From: Cryptomeria japonica
Lineage: Eukaryota > Streptophyta > Pinopsida > Cupressales > Cupressaceae
Direction: 5' to 3'
DNA: 64,000 bases
NCBI RefSeq assembly: GCF_030272615.1
Contig: NC_081407.1
Coordinates: 102,533,897 to 102,597,896, forward strand
This document shows positions 9,845 to 22,453 of the stretch, piece after piece (positions within the stretch are counted from its first letter, which is position 1; the number at the start of each line of letters is the position of its first letter). The notes under the pieces were generated by a model, which made no database searches, had not been told where the DNA came from, and saw only the letters and a program-made list of their open reading frames with translations. The translations under genes were made by a program, and so were the position numbers.

Positions 9845-11627
9845 AAGGCTAATAATATTATTAAAGGGAGTTAGAGAACATCTTTGGAAAATGGATTTTT
9901 TTATAGGGAGTTGTAAGGAGAAGACTCCATTAATGGCCAATCTAGCATTAGCATCAATGAACATCATTCTGACATGGGCTTAAAACTTAGGTCCAAATTC
10001 CAACCATTGAAGCATTTTGAGGATGAATGACCATCTTATATGATTCTAGGCTTTATCAAAATCAAGTTTGATTATTAATACATCTTGAGCTATTTGTTGA
10101 GCTCATCCAACTTTATCCCAAGAAAGGGTCAAGTTGGAAAGAATAAATGTATGCCCCAAGAAACCAATTTTCTCATGTTTAACTATTTCTTGTGTGATGG
10201 GTTCGATTATTTTGGCTAAGGCTTTAGCTATGATCTTATATGAGGTATTGATTAATGTGATAGGTAACCACCCATTCACCCAATCTTCTTGTTTCCACTT
10301 GTGAACAAGTTTGATAAGGTGTTGATAATTATACCCCACAGGGGTCCCATTTAAATACCTTCAAGTAGACATTGTAGAAATCTTCTCTACTATTAGGCCA
10401 TATTGTGCAGTAGAACTCAATTAGAAGGCCATCCATGTCAAAGTTCTTCTCTAAGGCCAAACTATAAATAGCTTCTTCAATCTCTTCCAAGGAGAGATAA
10501 TGGTAAATAATTTTAATTTAATCATGTTGGATTCTAAAAGGTATGCAATTTGTTAAATTGTCTTGTAGGATGAGAATTAAGGGATTTCTATTAGAATCAT
10601 CAGTAAACAATTATTATAGTGTTCAAAAAATATTTTCATGATATCATTTTGGCTGGTATGCAACAAACCATCAAAATATTTCATAGCATAATTATGTTCA
10701 TTTTTATGCTCATACTACATATATTGGAAGAAAAAATAGGCACTATTATCACCCTTTTCCAACCATTGTAAATGAGTTGTCAATTATGCGCCTTTACCCT
10801 TGTGAGTAGCTAGTTTGTGAAGAAAATTTTTTGCTTAGGAATTTTTTTATTGTAAAGGATTTTTGTGTGGATTGTTGTCCAATTGCTTCCTACTTTAAAC
10901 AAGTTGTCCTTTAATGGATCTCTCAATTTTTTGATGCTTATCTATCACTTTCCTACTAAATTCTCGTACGAAAAGAGTATAACTGGAAATATTTCTTTCC
11001 CACTAGTAAATCCATCTATCATTTTGAAGTTTAGGCTCAACCTTCCAAATGGAAAGAACACCATCAATACATTCCTCATTTTGAAGATGAGATATGTTCA
11101 ATTTATATCAGAGATCATTATGAAAGTGTCAAATCTATTACGAGAAAGGGTGGTGAATAAATGGAGGTGGTTTGAAATATTAGCAGACAACTCAAGATGG
11201 ATGAGATGTCCTACCAAAGAATGGAGAATGGAAAAGTTTAAGGAAATATATAATCTATCCAAGCATCTCGTCTTCCAAGAAAATCCTTGAGGACAATTTC
11301 TCCAAGTGAACCAATAGGGTGTGTGAGATTCCATTGTAGAATCATGATGGGATCATGAAAACCTACAAAGTTTTGAGCAAGGGTCCATGCTACAAACTCA
11401 ACTTGAGGTAATCTAGGATGGTTGTCCCAACTATGGTCAGCAAGGTTTTCCACCATGTTGAAATCTCCCCCAAGACCCCATTCTATAGTAGGTAAATGAG
11501 TATGTATCCAATCCTACAAGGTGCCTTTGTTGGATAAAGAGATGCGTGCATAAATAGAGAAAAATCCAAGAAGTGTAGCTTGTACTAGGGTGGTAGCCCA
11601 CACACAACAATTATTTGGATTAGATCT
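9845..11627 (-). pseudogene. LINE remnant 1, part 3: endonuclease C-part to reverse transcriptase
   Basis: Read on the minus strand from 11627 downward. First the endonuclease: CVWATTLVQATLLGFFSIYA (11606-11548) and WGLGGDFNMVENLADHSW (11489-11436), where GDFN is the conserved endonuclease motif. Then a linker with stops, then reverse transcriptase: LEEIEEAIYSL near 10490, LPITLINTSYKIIAKALAKI (10270-10211), KIGFLGHTFILSNL and LDFDKA*NHIRWSFILKML (about 10075-10020), with the catalytic-region phrase LDFDKA followed by a stop; it fades at about 9850 in IFQRCSL. These are plant LINE (L1-type) motifs in the right order. Stops and frameshifts throughout. Confidence 0.85.
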
Positions 11628-12209
11628 TGTATACACTAAAAATTGGTTTATGCTTGTGTCATAAAACCTAATTTTAACACGTCTTTTATGTCACATTTGA
11701 TCTTCATCACATGTTCACAATATGTCATTCCTTTGGTTTTAATTCATTTCAAATCCAACCCTAATCAGTCTTGTTTATTTTCACTTGGTCCTAAATCATT
11801 ATGATTAGCATTTTATCATTTTCAAATCATTCGAATTGGTCTCATCTTGACAATTAGGCTTAATTCCCTCTTTGTTGATAATTAATCAGTCATTAATTAT
11901 CAACCTCTTTATCAATCAATTTCAATCGGTCTTCGGTGACAATCTATCAGCCTTTCATGGCACTTTATCAATCGAACTTATCAGTCTCTTATCAAAATCA
12001 TTTTCAATCTTGAGTCTTTTTCGATCTATGTCCTATTTTGTTGTCAACCTCAATCAATTGTCATTAATTTTTATCAATTATTAGCTAATCAATAATCATT
12101 ATTAGGACCTAATTCAACAATCACGTTGGTATCTTAAATTATTCAAATCATTTCCACTAGGTTGATTAATTAAATAATTAATCAATCCCCTCTCTTACTA
12201 ACATGTCCT

Positions 12210-13552
12210 TGTTGGCATTTTCAGATTGTTGGCATTTTGCATATACATTACATTAATGATATATTGTCATTGTTGTCAATTGAACCGGTATAATGATATT
12301 CATAATATTGCTGATGTTAAACTAGTATGTAGAGTTTGTGAGTAAAATCGGTGAACTGGTATGAAGGGTTAAACATGTCTATGTAATGTAACCGGTAAAC
12401 CCTAACTTGTTGATAAACCCTGACCGATCAAGTTTGTTGGTTTATTACCTGTTGAGCGGAAATGATGGAGACACATGTGATTATTGTATAAGGATAAGTT
12501 TAAATTGATTTAGCACATTTGTTTGATTTCTTGGAAAGGAGAAAAGTTGATTGCATCTAATGCACAGCGCCCGATGAGTTATAGAGTCCAATGGACCAGT
12601 GATCATGGAGTGGTTGTAATTGTCTTGAAGGATGTGAAGTGATTGTTATGATTTTTAATGGTCAAGATTGTACCGACTTGTTTGTAATCTCAATGATGAG
12701 AATTAGGTTATTTCTTGTGTTACTGACCTAATTGTTTGTGTATTTAAGGTCAATGAAGTTGTTTGTAAAAGTGTTGGCAAAGTTGACAAGATTGGTAGAA
12801 ACTTGTGAGTGTGTAGTTGCCTAACTGGTGGATGGATATGTACTTTGAGGAAAGACAGATTGAAGCTTAAGAAGGATTTGATCAAGAAAATATAGTGTTA
12901 TTCAGATAGATCAACAAAAATTGTTGTTTTCTAACAATTATAGCAGAAGTGAAATCCCCTAACCGGGTAAGCTCTAACAAGGTGGTCCATTAGCTTGGAT
13001 TCTTAAATCCTCCAGCGAGGTTACTCCTAATAGGGTATTGTGCTTTTCATCAAGACATACTTGTAAATCCCTTGACTGGGTTATTCCTAAACAAGAATTA
13101 ATTCTTAACAGGACTTATTGTAAAGCTTTAACAAACTTTGGCTCCTAATAGGGTGAACTTCAGAAGAGTTCAGATAGCTATCTTTGTGAGTACGATCTCA
13201 TCAGGGTTTTTACCTATTTGGGTTTTCCACATATAAATATTTATGTCAAGTGGTGAACGCTTTTGTGGATGTGATGTTATATGATTAGATTAATTTCTGA
13301 TGAAGCATTGAAGGTTATGTTTAAGCATTGTTGATTTACATAAAGGTTGAAGCTATTTTACTGTTAAGTTGATATAACAGTCAAACTAGTGAATGACAAG
13401 TATTCTTATGACTATTGATTTTGATTGAGAAAAGGTTACTTTGTGTGATTGAATTTGATTTTGGGAACTCTATATTAATTTTTCAATATACTGATTCACC
13501 CCCCCCCCCTCTCAGTATTCTACCGGATACTTATTCTTTCATCATACCATCA
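12210..13552 (+). repeat. 5' LTR of element B
   Basis: 1,343 bp from TGTTGGCATTTTCAG to ACCATCA. Contains repeated phrases such as AAATCC..CTAACCGGGTAA and GGTTTTTACC..GGGTTTTCCACAT near 13200-13230 and the C-run CTCAGTATTC block at 13500-13520. It aligns along its length with the 3' LTR at 17991. Confidence 0.93.
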
Positions 13553-13554
13553 AT

Positions 13555-13566
13555 TGGTAGCAGAGT
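13555..13566 (+). other. Primer-binding site of element B
   Basis: TGGTAGCAGAGT lies two bases after the LTR end and resembles the complement of the 3' end of plant initiator methionine tRNA, the usual primer for copia elements. Confidence 0.85.
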
Positions 13567-13623
13567 ATCACATGTCCTCTTTATCTAAAAGGCTAACAGC
13601 TAGAGGAAAAGATCTTGTAGATC

Positions 13624-14520
13624 ATGATGAAGAAAGAAGGTCTGAAGTTCAACAAGGATAACTATAGAATATGGAGCGACAGAATGAAGATTTACATCAA
13701 AAGTCTTGGTAGCCAGTATTGGGAGCATGTAGAAACTAAGTATAACACACCTACTGGAATCCTAACTAATGATCAGAAAAAGGAACAACAAGAAAATCAC
13801 CAAGCATTAGAAGCTATTATCAGTTCCTTGTCTGATGCTGAATATGTAGATGTTCATGGTCTTGAAACTGCATATGAAGTATGGAAGAAACTAGAATATA
13901 TCTATAGTGGTGATGAGCATGTCAAGATTGCTAAAGAAGAGAGTCTAAGAGGAAAGTTCAATGATATGAGAATGTTTGAAGGGGAAAATATCCAGTAGTG
14001 TGGTTAAAGGATAAAAGAGATAGTAGGAGAGATTAAGAGTGCAGGAGGAAAAGTGGAAGATGCCACAGTGATCAGTAAGGTACTGAGAACCCTGTTACCG
14101 GTCTATGCTATCCAAGTTGCATCTATTCAGGAGTTGAAGTCCATTGACAAATCGAAGGTATCTCTTGACTCTATTATTGGAAAACTTACTACTTTTGAAC
14201 TTGATGGCTATGATGGTAGTGTACAGAGATCAAAATCTGCATTTGGAGCCTCTATTTCTAACCCATCTGTTAGAAGAAGTAAAGATGCTAGCCATAGTTA
14301 TGAATCTAGATCCGATAGAGATGCTAATGATGAAGAAAGCTTAGTGGAACTTGAAGCATTGTTGAAAAAATGAATTTCGAGAGGCACCGATAAATATAAA
14401 GGTAAGTTACCTTTAAAATGTTTTGCATGCAAAAAAATTGGTCATATAGCAGCTAATTGCCCTAATGGTGAAAATGAGTACAAAAGAGACAATTTTAAGA
14501 AGTATAAGGGTAAAGCCAAG
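13624..14520 (+). pseudogene. Element B gag
   Basis: Gag capsid-like start at ATG 13624 (LKFNKDNYRIWSDRMKIYIK), with AYEVWKKLEYIYSGD in the middle, as in UBN2-type copia gag. Stops at about 13996 and 14005 interrupt it; reading resumes (IKEIVGEIKSAGGKVEDATV, SKVLRTLLPVYAIQVASI). After another stop at 14371 the zinc knuckle CFACKKIGHIAANC (14419-14460) is intact as CX2CX4HX4C. Role in an active element: the particle coat and RNA packaging. Confidence 0.85.
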
Positions 14521-14940
14521 AGAGATTATCATGTAGCTATTGACAGTGGTATTACTGATGATGAATCTGATGATGGTTCTAGTGAAGATATTGTGTTTGT
14601 AGCTATTAAGAAAGAATTGTCAGATAAGAAGGCACTAGTATCTAGGATGGATAACTCTGATGATTGGATCATTGATAGTGGTTGTTCACATCGCATGACT
14701 AGCGATCGAAGCAAATTTATTTCCCTGAAAGAATTTGATGGCGGTGTTGTTAGATTTGGAAATGACTCAACCTGTATGGTGAAAGGCAAAGGAGTTATTT
14801 CTCTTAATGGGAAAAGTAGTGTTGACGATGTCTATTGGGTTGAAGGCCTAAAGCACAATCTTCTGAGTGTGGCACAGCTCAATGACAAAGGATACCCACT
14901 GGAGTTCAGAAATGGTATGTGAAAAATCTTTGACAACAAA
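14521..14940 (+). pseudogene. Element B aspartic protease
   Basis: An open stretch from the gag zinc knuckle through an acidic linker to the protease: DDWIIDSGCSHRMTSD at 14656-14703 carries the DSG catalytic triplet; GGVVRFGNDSTCMVKGKG and WVEGLKHNLLSVAQL follow. A stop at 14920 (after EFRNGM) separates it from the integrase zinc site. The catalytic aspartate is kept. Confidence 0.83.
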
Positions 14941-15790
14941 GGTGAATTGATTGCAACTAGTAAACAAACCAGAGGTAATCTATTTCATCTCAATCCTAAA
15001 GTTAGCAATTGTTTGATTGCAAAGATGGATGACAATTGGCTTTGGCATAGGAGATTTTGTCATATTAATTTTCACAATGTTATTAAAGTAAGCAAGCCTA
15101 AGACTGTAAGAGGTCTGCCTCAGCTAGACAAACCAATTAATGTTCTCTGTAAAGAATGTCAATTAGGAAAGATGACTTCCTCAACTTTCAAGAGCAAGAC
15201 CTTCTCAGCTGACCACTTGTTAAATTTGGTTCATACTGATCTATGTGGACCAATAAGAATAACAAGCATTCAAGGTGATAGATACTTTATGATCTTCACT
15301 GATGATTGTTCAAGGATGATGTGGGTCACATTCTTGAAGGAGAAAAATGAAGCTTTTGGTAAATTCAAGGCATTCAAAGCTTTAGCTAAGAAAGAGAGTG
15401 GCAAGAAGATCAAATATCTTGAGAATAGATCAAGGTGGTGAATTTACTTATGAGGAATTCACTAAGTACTATGATAATAATGGAATCAAGTAGCAACTTT
15501 CTGCACCTAGGAAACCTCAGCAGAATGGTATAGCAGAACAAAACAACAAGATAGTAATTAAAGCGTCCAGGACAATGTTGATACAAGGAGATGTGGCAAG
15601 AACATTTTGGAGAAAAGTTGTAAGTACAAAAATCTACACAATGAACTGGGTTCTGGTGAAAAAAGGTAAGGACAAAACCCCTTATGAATATTGGTATGGG
15701 AGATCACCTGATGTTAGCTATTTTAAAATATTTGGAAGCAAATGTTTTATTAGAAGAGGTGATTATATAAGCAAGTTTTAAGCTAAGAGT
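14941..15790 (+). pseudogene. Element B integrase
   Basis: HHCC site: LWHRRFCHINFHNV (15040) with CKECQLGKM (15151). Core: LVHTDLCGPIRI (15226, first aspartate), DDCSRMMWVTFLKEKNEA, then a one-base frameshift near 15422 that moves the reading to DQGGEF (second aspartate region), a TAG stop at 15492, and KPQQNGIAEQNNK (15513) with the catalytic glutamate. KIFGSKCFIRRGD and a stop at 15779 follow. Motif order is complete but frameshift and stops inactivate it. Confidence 0.85.
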
Positions 15791-17213
15791 GATGAAGGCA
15801 TATTTCTTGGCTATTCCACCAAGAGTAAGGCCTATAAATGCTTCAACAACCAGACACAGAGAATTGTTGAGAGTGATGATGTTTGTGTAGATGAATGTCC
15901 AGAAGTTGCTAAAGGAACAAGTTCAGACAAAAAGGATGAAGATCCTTGCATTTTGCTTTTGGAACTTGAAACTGTTAAGACAAAATCTAGTAAAGCAAAT
16001 CCCAATGTACTTGTTCAACTAGATCAAATAAATCTAGAAGAAGATGACAATGATGAAGCTGAACCTGAAGAGAATGGTCATGTTTTACCTAGGTATGTGA
16101 GACTGAATCACAACCCTGAATAGATAATTGGGGATAAGGATGTTGGAGTACAAACTAGAAGGAGATTAAAAGAGAACTCTTGCATGATATCCACTTTTGA
16201 ACCTATAAGTGCTAAAGAGGCATTTGGTGATGATCATTGGCTGAAAGCTATGGAGGAGGAGTTAGATCAAATTGAGAAGAACAACACTTGGACCCTGGTA
16301 CCCTGACTGGTAAACAAGAATGTTATAGGTACTAAATAGGTATTTAGAAATAAGTTAAATTAATATGGTGTTGTAGTTAGGAATAAGGCAATATTAGTCT
16401 GCAAAGGCTACGCACAAGAAGAAGGAGAGGATTATGGAGAAAATTTTGCACCAGTAGCAAGACTGGAAGGTGTTAGAACATTACTTGCATTTGAAGCACA
16501 TAAAAAGTTCAAGGTATACTAGATGGATGTTAAGTCTGCATTTTTGAATGGGATATTGGAAGAAGAAGTTTATATAGAGTATCCTGATTGTTATGCATTG
16601 ACAGAAGAGGAAAATATGGGATGCAAATTGCATAAAGATTTGTATGGATTGAAGCAGACACCTAGAGCATGGTATGAACAGCTTCATACTCATCTAATGA
16701 AGATAGGCTTTACTAGAACCAATGATGATAGAAACATTTATCTCAAGTCTAAAGGAGATGATATACTAGTTAGTGAAGTATTTTTTGATGACATGAGTAA
16801 TTGTTTTGCTAATGAAATGAAGAATGAATTTGAGATGTCATTAGTAGGGGAAATAAAAAAACTCATAGGCTTACAGAAACAACAGATGAAGAATGGCATT
16901 TTCTTTACTCAATCCAAATATGTGAAAGAAGTTTTGAAAAATTTTGGTATGAGTGACTGTAAACCAATTGGAACCCCAATGGTTACATGTTGTAAATTAT
17001 CCAAGGATGATGCATCCAAGTCTATAGATGAAAAGGAATATAGATCAATGATTGGAAATATTGTTGCTAGATTTCAGAAAAATCCAAAGGAAGCACATTT
17101 GATGGCAACTAAGAGAATTTTTAGATATTTGAAAGGTACTATTGACTATGGGTTATGGTATCCATATGGTGGAAATTTTGACTTGAAAGTGTATACAGAT
17201 GCTGACTAGGCTA
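15791..17213 (+). pseudogene. Element B reverse transcriptase
   Basis: LKAMEEELDQIEKNNTWTLV (16241), VCKGYAQEEGEDYGENFAPV (16399), the first catalytic aspartate in [20 protein letters not shown] (16523), YGLKQTPRAWYEQLHTHLMK (16639). The usual YVDD box is altered: the residues read VFFDDMSNCF (16777), keeping the two aspartates. After SMIGNI (17047-17065) about 20 residues normally present (the YLT.SRPDI segment) are missing, and reading goes straight to VARFQKNPKEAH: an in-frame deletion. Stops at about 16304, 16337, 16363 and 16522. Confidence 0.85.
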
Positions 17214-17662
17214 GAAATATTGATGATTGGAAAAGTACTACTGGTGGAGCTTTCTTTCTTGGAGGAAGGTTAGTTTCTTGGAGTAGCAAAAAGAAGAGTT
17301 GTACTTCACAATCTATTGTTGAAGCTAAGTATGTGGCAGCATATATGAATTGCACACAAGCTATGTGGATGAGACACATTTTGGAAGGTTTTGAGATGAA
17401 AATCTCAGATCCTATAAAGATTCTATGTGATAACACAAGTGCAATAAACATTTTAAAAAATCATGTTTTGCATGCAAGGACTAAGCATATTGAGTTAAAG
17501 TATCACTTCTTGAGGGAAAAAGTTCAATGTAATGATGTTGTCTTGGAGCATGTTTCTACTATGGAGAAGCTTGCAGATATCTTTACCAAACATCTGCCTA
17601 AGACCACTTTTGAGTACCTTAGAAGTCAATTGGGGGTTGTCCCTCTTCATGAAGTTAGTTGA
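17214..17662 (+). pseudogene. Element B RNase H
   Basis: Begins after YTDAD, where the expected tryptophan codon is TAG (17208-17210). Phrases: STTGGAFFLGGRLVSWSSKK, SIVEAKYVAAYMNCTQAMWM (17313), ILCDNTSAINILKNHVLHAR (17420), KHIELKYHFLREKVQ and LADIFTKHLPKTTFEYLRSQ (17572). The ending LGVVPLHEVS stops at 17660. Only one stop interrupts it, making it the best-kept domain of B. Confidence 0.85.
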
Positions 17663-17990
17663 GCATGATACTGATTTTATCAGTTCCTGAATTTCTTGTA
17701 GAATCTTACATGGATTGATGAAGGAGTGGATGTTTTCCATAGGGGGGGCATCTAGTTGCAGTATGATGTTGATGCACAGTGAGAGAATTACATGTTCTTA
17801 CTTTCACTTTGGCATTGCTATCGAAGGGGGAGAAGTATTATGTGATTGAAAGGGAGAAGAACTAGTGACAAACTGAAGACATACAAAGAAAGATGAATAC
17901 TTGGTAATGTAAACTAGGATTCCTATTCACCAATCACAGTACAAATCGAGGCATTGAATTTGTATTTCCATCAATGCCAAAGGGGGAGAT
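17663..17990 (+). other. Element B 3' untranslated region and polypurine tract
   Basis: Non-coding. Purine tracts at about 17739 (ATAGGGGGGGCA), 17826 (GAAGGGGGAGAAG) and 17979-17989 (AAAGGGGGAGA); the last borders the 3' LTR and is the likely primer for plus-strand synthesis. Confidence 0.75.
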
Positions 17991-19361
17991 TGTTGGAATT
18001 TTCAGATTGTTGGCATTTTGTATATAGATTGCATTAATGATATGTTATCATTGATGTCAATTGAACCAGTATAATGATATTCATAATATTGTTGATGTTA
18101 AACCGATATGTAGATTTTGTGAGTAAAACCGATGAACTGGTATGAAGGGTTAAATATGTCTATGTAATGTAACTGGTAAACCCTAACCTGTTGATAAACC
18201 TTGACCGATCAAGTTTGTTGGTTTATTACATGTTGAGAGGAATTGATGGAGACATGTGTGATCATTGTATAAGGATAAGTTCAAATTGAATTAGCGTGTT
18301 TGTTTGATTTCTTGGAAAGGAGCAAAGTGGATTGCATCTAATGCACAACGCGCAATGAGTTACAGAGTCCAATGGAGCGGTGATCATGGAGCGGTTGTAA
18401 TTGTCTTGAAGAATGTGAAGAGATTGTTATTATTTCTAATAGTCAAGATTGTACCGACTTGTTTGTAATCTCGATGATGAGAATTAGGTTTTTGCTTGTG
18501 TTACCGACCTAATTGTTTGTGTATTTAAGGTCAATGAAGTTGTTTGTAAAAGTGTTGGCAAAGTTGACAAGATTGGTAGAAACTTGTGAGTGTGCAGCTG
18601 CCTTACTGGTGGATGGATCTGTACTTTGAGTAAAGACAGATTGAAGCTTAAGAAGGATTTGATCAAGCAAATGTAGTGCTATTAAGACAGATCAACATAA
18701 ACTATTATTTTCTAACAATTACAACAGAAGTGAAATCCTCTAACCGGGTAAGCTTTAACAAGCTTGGTTACTCATTAAATCCTCTAACAAGGTTTTCCAT
18801 TAGCTTGTATTCTTAAATCCTCCAGCAAGGTTACTCCTAATAGGGTATTGTGCTTTTCCTCAAGGCATACTTGTAAATCCCTTGACCGGGTGATTCCTAA
18901 ATAGGAATTAGTTCTTAATAGGACTTATTGTAAAGCTTTAATAGGATTTGACTCCTAATAGGGTGAACTTTAGAAGAGTTTAGATAGTTATGTTTGTGAG
19001 CTCCATCTCACCGTGCTTTTTACCTATTTGGGTTTTCCACATATAAATATTTGTGTCAACTGGTGAATGCTTTTGTGGATGTGATGTTACATGATTAGAT
19101 TAATTTATGATGAAGCATTAAAGGTTATGTTTAAGCATTGTTGATTTACATTAAGGTTGAAGTTGTTTTACTGTTAAGTTGATATAATAGTCAAATCAGT
19201 GAATGACAAGTATTCTTATGACGATTGATTTTGATTGAGAAAAGTTTACTTTGTGAGATTGAATTTGAGTTTGGGAACTCTGTATCAATTTTTCAATATA
19301 CTGATTCATCCCCCCCCCTCTCAATATTCTACTGGATACTTATTCTTTCATCATACCATCA
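17991..19361 (+). repeat. 3' LTR of element B
   Basis: 1,371 bp from TGTTGGAATTTTCAG to ACCATCA. Extra length over the 5' LTR includes an additional CTCTAACAAGG-type unit near 18780. Followed by the duplicated target GTCCT. Confidence 0.93.
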
Positions 19362-19976
19362 GTCCTCCCTTTTTCAACAAATAAATGAATATTTATTTAT
19401 TGTTTCACTTTTTTCCTACAATTAATATTTTTATATATTAATTGGCTAATTTTAAGTTATGAGTGGACTTAATAATATTAAATTATTAATTCCACCTCAT
19501 TCAAGTTTAAATGGAATATTTGGAGTACAAATAGAAGTTTTCCATTTTCTTTTTGATTTAACACCTTTTTCTCTTCACTTCTTATGGAAATTTCTCTTTT
19601 AACTCATCCTTGCATGAAATTTCAACCATCAGATTGAGTTGGTCTTATTCGTTCAATGTGATTTCAAAGTCTATAAATTGAGCTCTCATTGCTCATTTTC
19701 AAAAACCACGATTAGAGTAACTTTATTCTATCATTTTCATATCACAATATTTCTTGTAATTGCACTTGTAGGTGAAATCCACAAAATCACATTTGAAAGT
19801 GAAAAAAGGACAATGGAGTTCAATGAAGGAAACATTTGCATTGGTTTGCATTTATTTTGAGTTTTTTATCTTCATTCTCGTATTGAATGTGTATGAGTAT
19901 TTTCATTACATTTTAGTCTTTTTGGTTGGCTAATTTATGCTTTGATTCCTTTTCCTAATTCCTAAATCATATTTCT

Positions 19977-19994
19977 TGGTGAACCTGACGTGAA
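19977..19994 (+). other. Primer-binding site, left arm of element C
   Basis: TGGTGAACCTGACGTGAA, seven bases inside the LTR end. The same site recurs inverted at 24580-24597, in element D (minus, 36784-36801) and in element E (41483-41500). It does not match initiator methionine tRNA; I could not assign the tRNA. Confidence 0.7.
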
Positions 19995-20260
19995 CATGCT
20001 TGGATCTAATATTTTTTTGAAGGTTTTGTGAAGTTTCAGATTTTTTGCGGAGAAATTGCAAAGTTTTCTTCTAAAACCGTCCTAATCATTTGGTCACACA
20101 ATTATTTACGTGAAGAATTAAATAAAATAATTTTTGGGTTTATTAGATATCATTCTTACCTTTCAGATCATTTTGTGGTTTGTGATTTGGATAAGAATTG
20201 ATGAAGATATGGTTTTTTTAATTATGTTGTTGTAAAAAGACAAAAATCTCAAAAACATTC

Positions 20261-20660
20261 ATGCAACTTTCACATAGATTAATCTAGGATGGTGAATTAA
20301 TTATGCATACATGCAACTTTCACATAGATTAATTTAGGTTGATAAATTAATCTTGCATACATGCAACTTTCATTTAGACTAATCTAGGATGGTGAATTAA
20401 TCATGCTTTCATGTAACTTTCACATAGATTAATCTAGGATGGTGAATTAATGACGCATTTGTACAACTTTCACATAAATTAATTTAGGTTGGTAAATTAA
20501 TATCGCATACATGCAACTTTAATTTCGACTAATCTAGGATGGTGAATTAATCATGCATTCATGCAACCTTCATCTACATTAATTTAGGTTGGTAAATTAA
20601 TCTTGTATTCATGCAAATTTCATCTAGATTAATCTAGGGTGGTAAATTGGACAAGTTTCA
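20261..20660 (+). repeat. 50-bp tandem repeats, left arm of element C
   Basis: ATGCAACTTTCACATAGATT recurs with a period of exactly 50 bp at 20261, 20311, 20361, 20411, 20461, 20511, 20561 and 20611. Two unit types occur, one with CTAGGATGGTGAATTAAT and one with TTAGGTTGGTAAATTAAT. Non-coding leader of the element; the reverse complement of the same array lies at 23,845-24,310. Confidence 0.85.
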
Positions 20661-20694
20661 CATAGATTAATCTACAAGGTCAAAGAATCACAAT

Positions 20695-22453
20695 TTTGGT
20701 GGATTAATTTTGATGGTGATTTATAGTTTTTGAGTCTCTAACATTGTGGGTAGCTTTGTGGAAAACACAAGTCAAAGTATAAAGTGAAAAGTACTAACAC
20801 ATTTGGTGCAAGATGCAGTCGAAGATTTATGCTAGTGTTTGTGATTTTTAGTTTAGTGCACACTTAATTTTCCTAAAGGGTAAAGAACACCATGTTTTCT
20901 ACATCTTTTTTCATTTTCTGTGTGTTTTTACCTTTAGAAGGCCTACCTCCTGATTTGCCTAGCACTTCACACAGACATTGGTGAGAGGGAACGAATCAAG
21001 TGGTAACAGGCTAAGTCCAAGCTCTTTCGAACCACTATAAATAAATGTGTTTGTGATGAAATTTGCAAGCAGCGGGTCTCGATGTGTCATACCAATGCAA
21101 GTCTCCCTCACTGCCCATGTGGCACGTAAAAAACGTAGAGCACAACCTCTATAGGCTGGGAGATCTCCTTAAGGGCATGAAACACCGCATGTATGGCCAC
21201 CCAAACAGATGCCTTGACTAAAAACATTTGAGATTAGAGACCCAAAACCTTCTAATTGTCTGTACAAGACATCGGACCTCTGATAACATCTCACATTCTT
21301 ACGACTCTTAGTAGAGATACAAAGTTCACCATGGGGAATTTTCATCCAAACTGATGCTTGGCTGCTCCAGAGAGGTGAGTATCATGGAGTGGAGAGAGTA
21401 TGGTCAAGCATCTAAGTATCCACTTTGAGTAAGAATATTTGGGAAACCAAGTGAGATCCAACAACTATTGTCCTTGCCAACCTTAAGATTTGTTGTCGAA
21501 GGTGCATGATTGTCTTGCATCAAAGGCAAACAAACATTGGTTATCAAAGTTCAAACAAATTCCAACAAGTCAAACACAAGTTTCAAATCAAAACAAAGTC
21601 CAAACAAAGGTCCAAATTTTGTCCAAGTATTCATCCAATATTTGAACATGGCTTTTCAAAACATTGGAAATCCTTGTTTCAAAATTCATATCACTTAGGT
21701 TAGGTTTTGCATAGTTAAAACCCTAAGTTTTAGGTCACATAGACATTACCTTTCATTTAAGCATCCTCATTTTGCACTCAGGTTTAAAATTGTTTCCCTA
21801 AGTCTTCATTTCATTGTCATACCCAAGCTAGGTTTTCACTTAGGTGACATTTTTGCATTATCATTGTCATACTAAAATTAGGTCTTTGCCTAGGTTGCAT
21901 TTTGCATTTCCAAAGTAATTGGTCCTCACATATCCATATCACATTGGCTTCATCATTGCATAGTTCAAACCCTAGTCTTGTCTTAGCTTGATCTTGTCAT
22001 ATTATTTCATATCTCCAAGTCATAGCACACCTTGACATAATTTTCATAACATATTTTGGGTTCATACCCTAGGCATTGGTCATTAATCATTGTACCCTTT
22101 GCATTTAGTCTCAAAATTTGGTTTTGCCAAACTTGAAAAATTAAAACTTTAGATTAAACCCTAAGTCATTGTTAGGGAGTCTTGACCTTGTCCAACATTT
22201 GTCATTTTGTCATCAACACCATTTTGTCAAACCTACCTTAGTATCCAAGTGTATAGGTGAGACATTGTCAATTTGTCCTATTGTCATTTTGTCCTTTATC
22301 CTTTTAAGGTCTAGACTTTATTTCAATTTCCTAAGGGTCACGTCTTTAGATTTGCATTTCAGAAGTTTTTCTAAAATCTTAAAAAAGACCAAAAACATAA
22401 GTTGCATTATCATTTCAAAAAATTTAAAAATCCCCAAAACATTGCATAGTGAC
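20695..22453 (+). other. Long non-coding leader of element C
   Basis: No convincing frame. A block at about 21313-21375 (AAGTTCACCATGGGGAATTT then ACTGATGCTTGGCTGC) is closely matched by element D leader (minus, 35,690-35,747), and the following 22,000-22,450 stretch (repeated TTTTGTC/CATTGTC and CCCTAAGT phrases) also resembles D. This identifies the plus strand as the sense strand of the C loop. Confidence 0.6.

Larger units (their letters stand above)
12210..19361 (+). mobile_element. Element B: complete-length Ty1/copia retrotransposon
   Basis: LTRs at 12210-13552 and 17991-19361 (TGTTGG...CATCA), perfect target duplication GTCCT at 12205-12209 and 19362-19366. Internal order: primer-binding site, gag, protease, integrase, reverse transcriptase, RNase H, polypurine tract AAAGGGGGAGA at 17979. 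All domains are present but stops and frameshifts are scattered, so it is not autonomous now. The total of about 7.15 kb is usual for copia with long LTRs. Confidence 0.95.
11628..19969 (+). repeat. Left LTR of element C, interrupted by element B
   Basis: Two parts, 11628-12209 and 19367-19969, become contiguous when B and one GTCCT are removed, giving about 1.2 kb. A TATA-like box (TATAAATTGAGC) is at 19672. The probable end is TCCTAAATCA at 19969, seven bases before the primer-binding site. The U3 start resembles the LTR start of element D (TGTAGACACCTAAAAATGG). AT-rich; the short frames in it are not genes. Confidence 0.68.

Noticed and set aside
10865-11290. 141-codon plus-strand frame
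   Set aside because: It is antisense to the LINE endonuclease/linker region, which has clear motifs on the minus strand.
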